Assembly (NCBI GenBank): GCA_002347985.1
Contig: DDYM01000052.1
Location: forward strand, 1-16,635
Reading direction: 5' to 3'
Length of the DNA: 16,635 nucleotides
From: Bacteroidetes bacterium UBA2234
Lineage (GTDB): Bacteria > Bacteroidota > Bacteroidia > NS11-12g > UBA955
Below, piece by piece: positions 15,573-16,635 of this stretch; the stretch's first letter is position 1, and every line of letters begins with the position of its first letter. A model generated the notes under the pieces. The model was not told the DNA's origin. It saw only the letters and a program-made list of their open reading frames with translations, and ran no database searches. A program made the translations under genes and the position numbers.

Positions 15573-16238
15573 TCAATCAAAACACTCCATCAACAATAGA
15601 TGTCCGTCCTTATAAGAAATTTCCACAAAACCATCCGTCATCACTTCATTTGAACTACCCGTGCTGTGCGGCAACTCCAACGTATGATTCTGAAGCGGGT
15701 AAACCAAATTTCGCGATACAATTCCCGATGCAAATCCCACTGGAATCAAACTGATTTGCGTTCCTGCCGGATACCATTTTTTAAACTGTTTTGCCAAAGG
15801 ATACACCCGAGAATGATCATCCAAAATACTCAAAGTTATCCGATCCTGATATCGCCATAAAGTGACCATATTGTTTATTGTATGATCCGCACGCCGGCCT
15901 GTTCCCCAAATGATATTGGCAGCTGCGTGACCCTTAGATATCAAAAACTCAATCCCCTTCTGTAAATCAGTTTTCTCCTGGTCTTCAGCCCAAATTCGTT
16001 GAATATCACCCATTCGAGCCAATGCTAGTTCATCCACCTCTTTCCCAGAATCGAAATCGCCCAACCAAGCATCAAATCGAATATTTCGCTCCAACAAACG
16101 GTGAACCGCGCCGTCCAATGCCAATACATAGGGCGACCACTCCATCAACTGCTGCAACAAAGCATCGCTGCAGTCCGCCCCATTGGCGATAATCAATGCC
16201 GGCTCTTGGTTGTCGCGTACTATATGATGTGAACTCAT
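15573..16238 (-). CDS. thiamine pyrophosphokinase
   Basis: Transfers pyrophosphate from ATP to thiamine to give thiamine diphosphate. From ATG 16238 the protein has 221 residues, normal for bacterial thiamine pyrophosphokinases. Motifs: LIIANGADC (15-23), LALDGAVHRLL (39-49), WLGDFDS (58-64, D61 and D63), EKTDLQKGIEFL (88-99), WGTGRRADHTINN (111-123), and C-terminal GSSNEVMTDGFVEIS of the vitamin-binding domain. A second ATG five codons upstream (16253) is also possible; it directly follows GAACTTTG (16254-16261), one mismatch from a -7 box. The longer frame from 16334 crosses the divergent porX start and is rejected. The exonuclease gene follows on the same strand. Confidence 0.9.
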   Translation of the reverse strand: MSSHHIVRDNQEPALIIANGADCSDALLQQLMEWSPYVLALDGAVHRLLERNIRFDAWLGDFDSGKEVDELALARMGDIQRIWAEDQEKTDLQKGIEFLISKGHAAANIIWGTGRRADHTINNMVTLWRYQDRITLSILDDHSRVYPLAKQFKKWYPAGTQISLIPVGFASGIVSRNLVYPLQNHTLELPHSTGSSNEVMTDGFVEISYKDGHLLLMECFD

Positions 16239-16321
16239 CCGATAAAAGCTCATCAAAGTTCGTTTAAAAATCCCTGCGTTGTGGCACGAATTTTGGCAAT
16301 ATTGCGTTCTATAAATCAAGC

Positions 16322-16635
16322 ATGAATAAACCAAAAATTCTCTGGGCAGACGACGAAATCGATTTACTCAAGCCGCACATTTTGTTCCTTGAAGGAAAAG
16401 GCTATGAAATGAGCAGCGTTAGCAGTGGTAGAGATGCCATTGAAGCGGTAAAGAAGAATGAATACGACCTTGTATTTTTGGATGAAAACATGCCCGGAAT
16501 CAACGGCTTGGAGGCCCTCGCCCAAATCAAACAGCTAAAGCCCAACCTTCCCATCATTATGATTACAAAAAATGAGGAAGAGCATATCATGGAAGAAGCC
16601 ATCGGTGCCAAAATCGCCGATTACTTGATAAAGCC
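16322..16635 (+). CDS. porX: PorX-type response regulator, 3' truncated by the window edge
   Basis: The first 104 residues of a response regulator whose opening ([20 protein letters not shown]) is the signature of PorX, the regulator linked to the type IX secretion system in Bacteroidota. The receiver domain is nearly complete: D10/D11, phosphoacceptor D54 in FLDENMPG, T82 in IMITK, and K104 in LIKP at the edge. The full protein is expected to be about 515-525 residues with a C-terminal PglZ-type alkaline phosphatase-like domain, which lies outside the window. The ATG at 16322 is divergent from the thiamine pyrophosphokinase gene, with 83 bases between start codons and no perfect TAnnTTTG on this strand. 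The partner kinase PorY is not in the window. Confidence 0.87.
   Translation, partial: MNKPKILWADDEIDLLKPHILFLEGKGYEMSSVSSGRDAIEAVKKNEYDLVFLDENMPGINGLEALAQIKQLKPNLPIIMITKNEEEHIMEEAIGAKIADYLIK

Noticed and set aside
16239..16334. Long N-terminal extension of the thiamine pyrophosphokinase
   Set aside because: It begins at a TTG inside porX, reads through the divergent control region and has no family counterpart.

Overview
The window is a stretch of bacterial chromosome, almost certainly from the phylum Bacteroidota. Evidence for this: the right end carries the start of a PorX-type regulator, which belongs to the type IX secretion system of this phylum. There is a menaquinone gene (menE) and a lipid A gene (lpxB). 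A LytTR regulator is paired with a propeller-type LytS-like histidine kinase. The AIR synthase is of the longer Bacteroidota form. Eight perfect TAnnTTTG elements, the -7 box of the phylum's primary sigma factor, lie just upstream of genes, and Shine-Dalgarno sequences are nearly absent. The lower-rank taxon cannot be read from the sequence.

Layout. 1-1106: the 3' part of menE, meeting tail to tail an aldose-epimerase-family gene (1096-1959, minus). 2086-5669: a two-component pair, with a LytTR response regulator overlapping by 79 bp a 984-residue sensor kinase. 5689-6930 (minus): a PagL-like outer membrane lipid A deacylase. 6995-7933: a DUF1295 multi-pass membrane protein. 8053-8433: a small CxxCH lipoprotein. 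Two hairpins, 8469-8500 and 8517-8544, separate it from tRNA-Ala(GGC) (8556-8629, minus) and a membrane-anchored haem-binding-domain protein (8659-9162, minus). 9288-10000: an antitoxin/PIN-toxin pair preceded by three ACGT-centred palindromes; the toxin's 3' end runs 51 bp into lpxB on the other strand. 9950-12360 (minus): surE, a small membrane protein and lpxB in apparent operon order. 12417-13583: purM, divergent from surE. 13627-14793: a secreted protein resembling the SIMPL/DUF541 family. 14786-16238 (minus): thiamine pyrophosphokinase followed by exodeoxyribonuclease III. 16322 to the end: porX, cut by the window edge.

Most of the content is core housekeeping (menaquinone, lipid A, purine and thiamine metabolism, DNA repair, nucleotide or survival phosphatase). 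The accessory material is the toxin-antitoxin pair and perhaps the sensor pair. Envelope biology recurs: LpxB makes the lipid A disaccharide, the PagL-like protein may trim lipid A, PorX controls secretion, and two small haem-type proteins sit at the periplasmic face. No CRISPR array, insertion sequence, prophage or large accessory island is visible, and there is no gene-free stretch longer than about 130 bases. I do not see a clear wholly new system. The best leads are the palindrome cluster in front of the toxin-antitoxin pair, the very short or absent 5' leaders implied by the promoter positions, and the sensor kinase with an unusual propeller.
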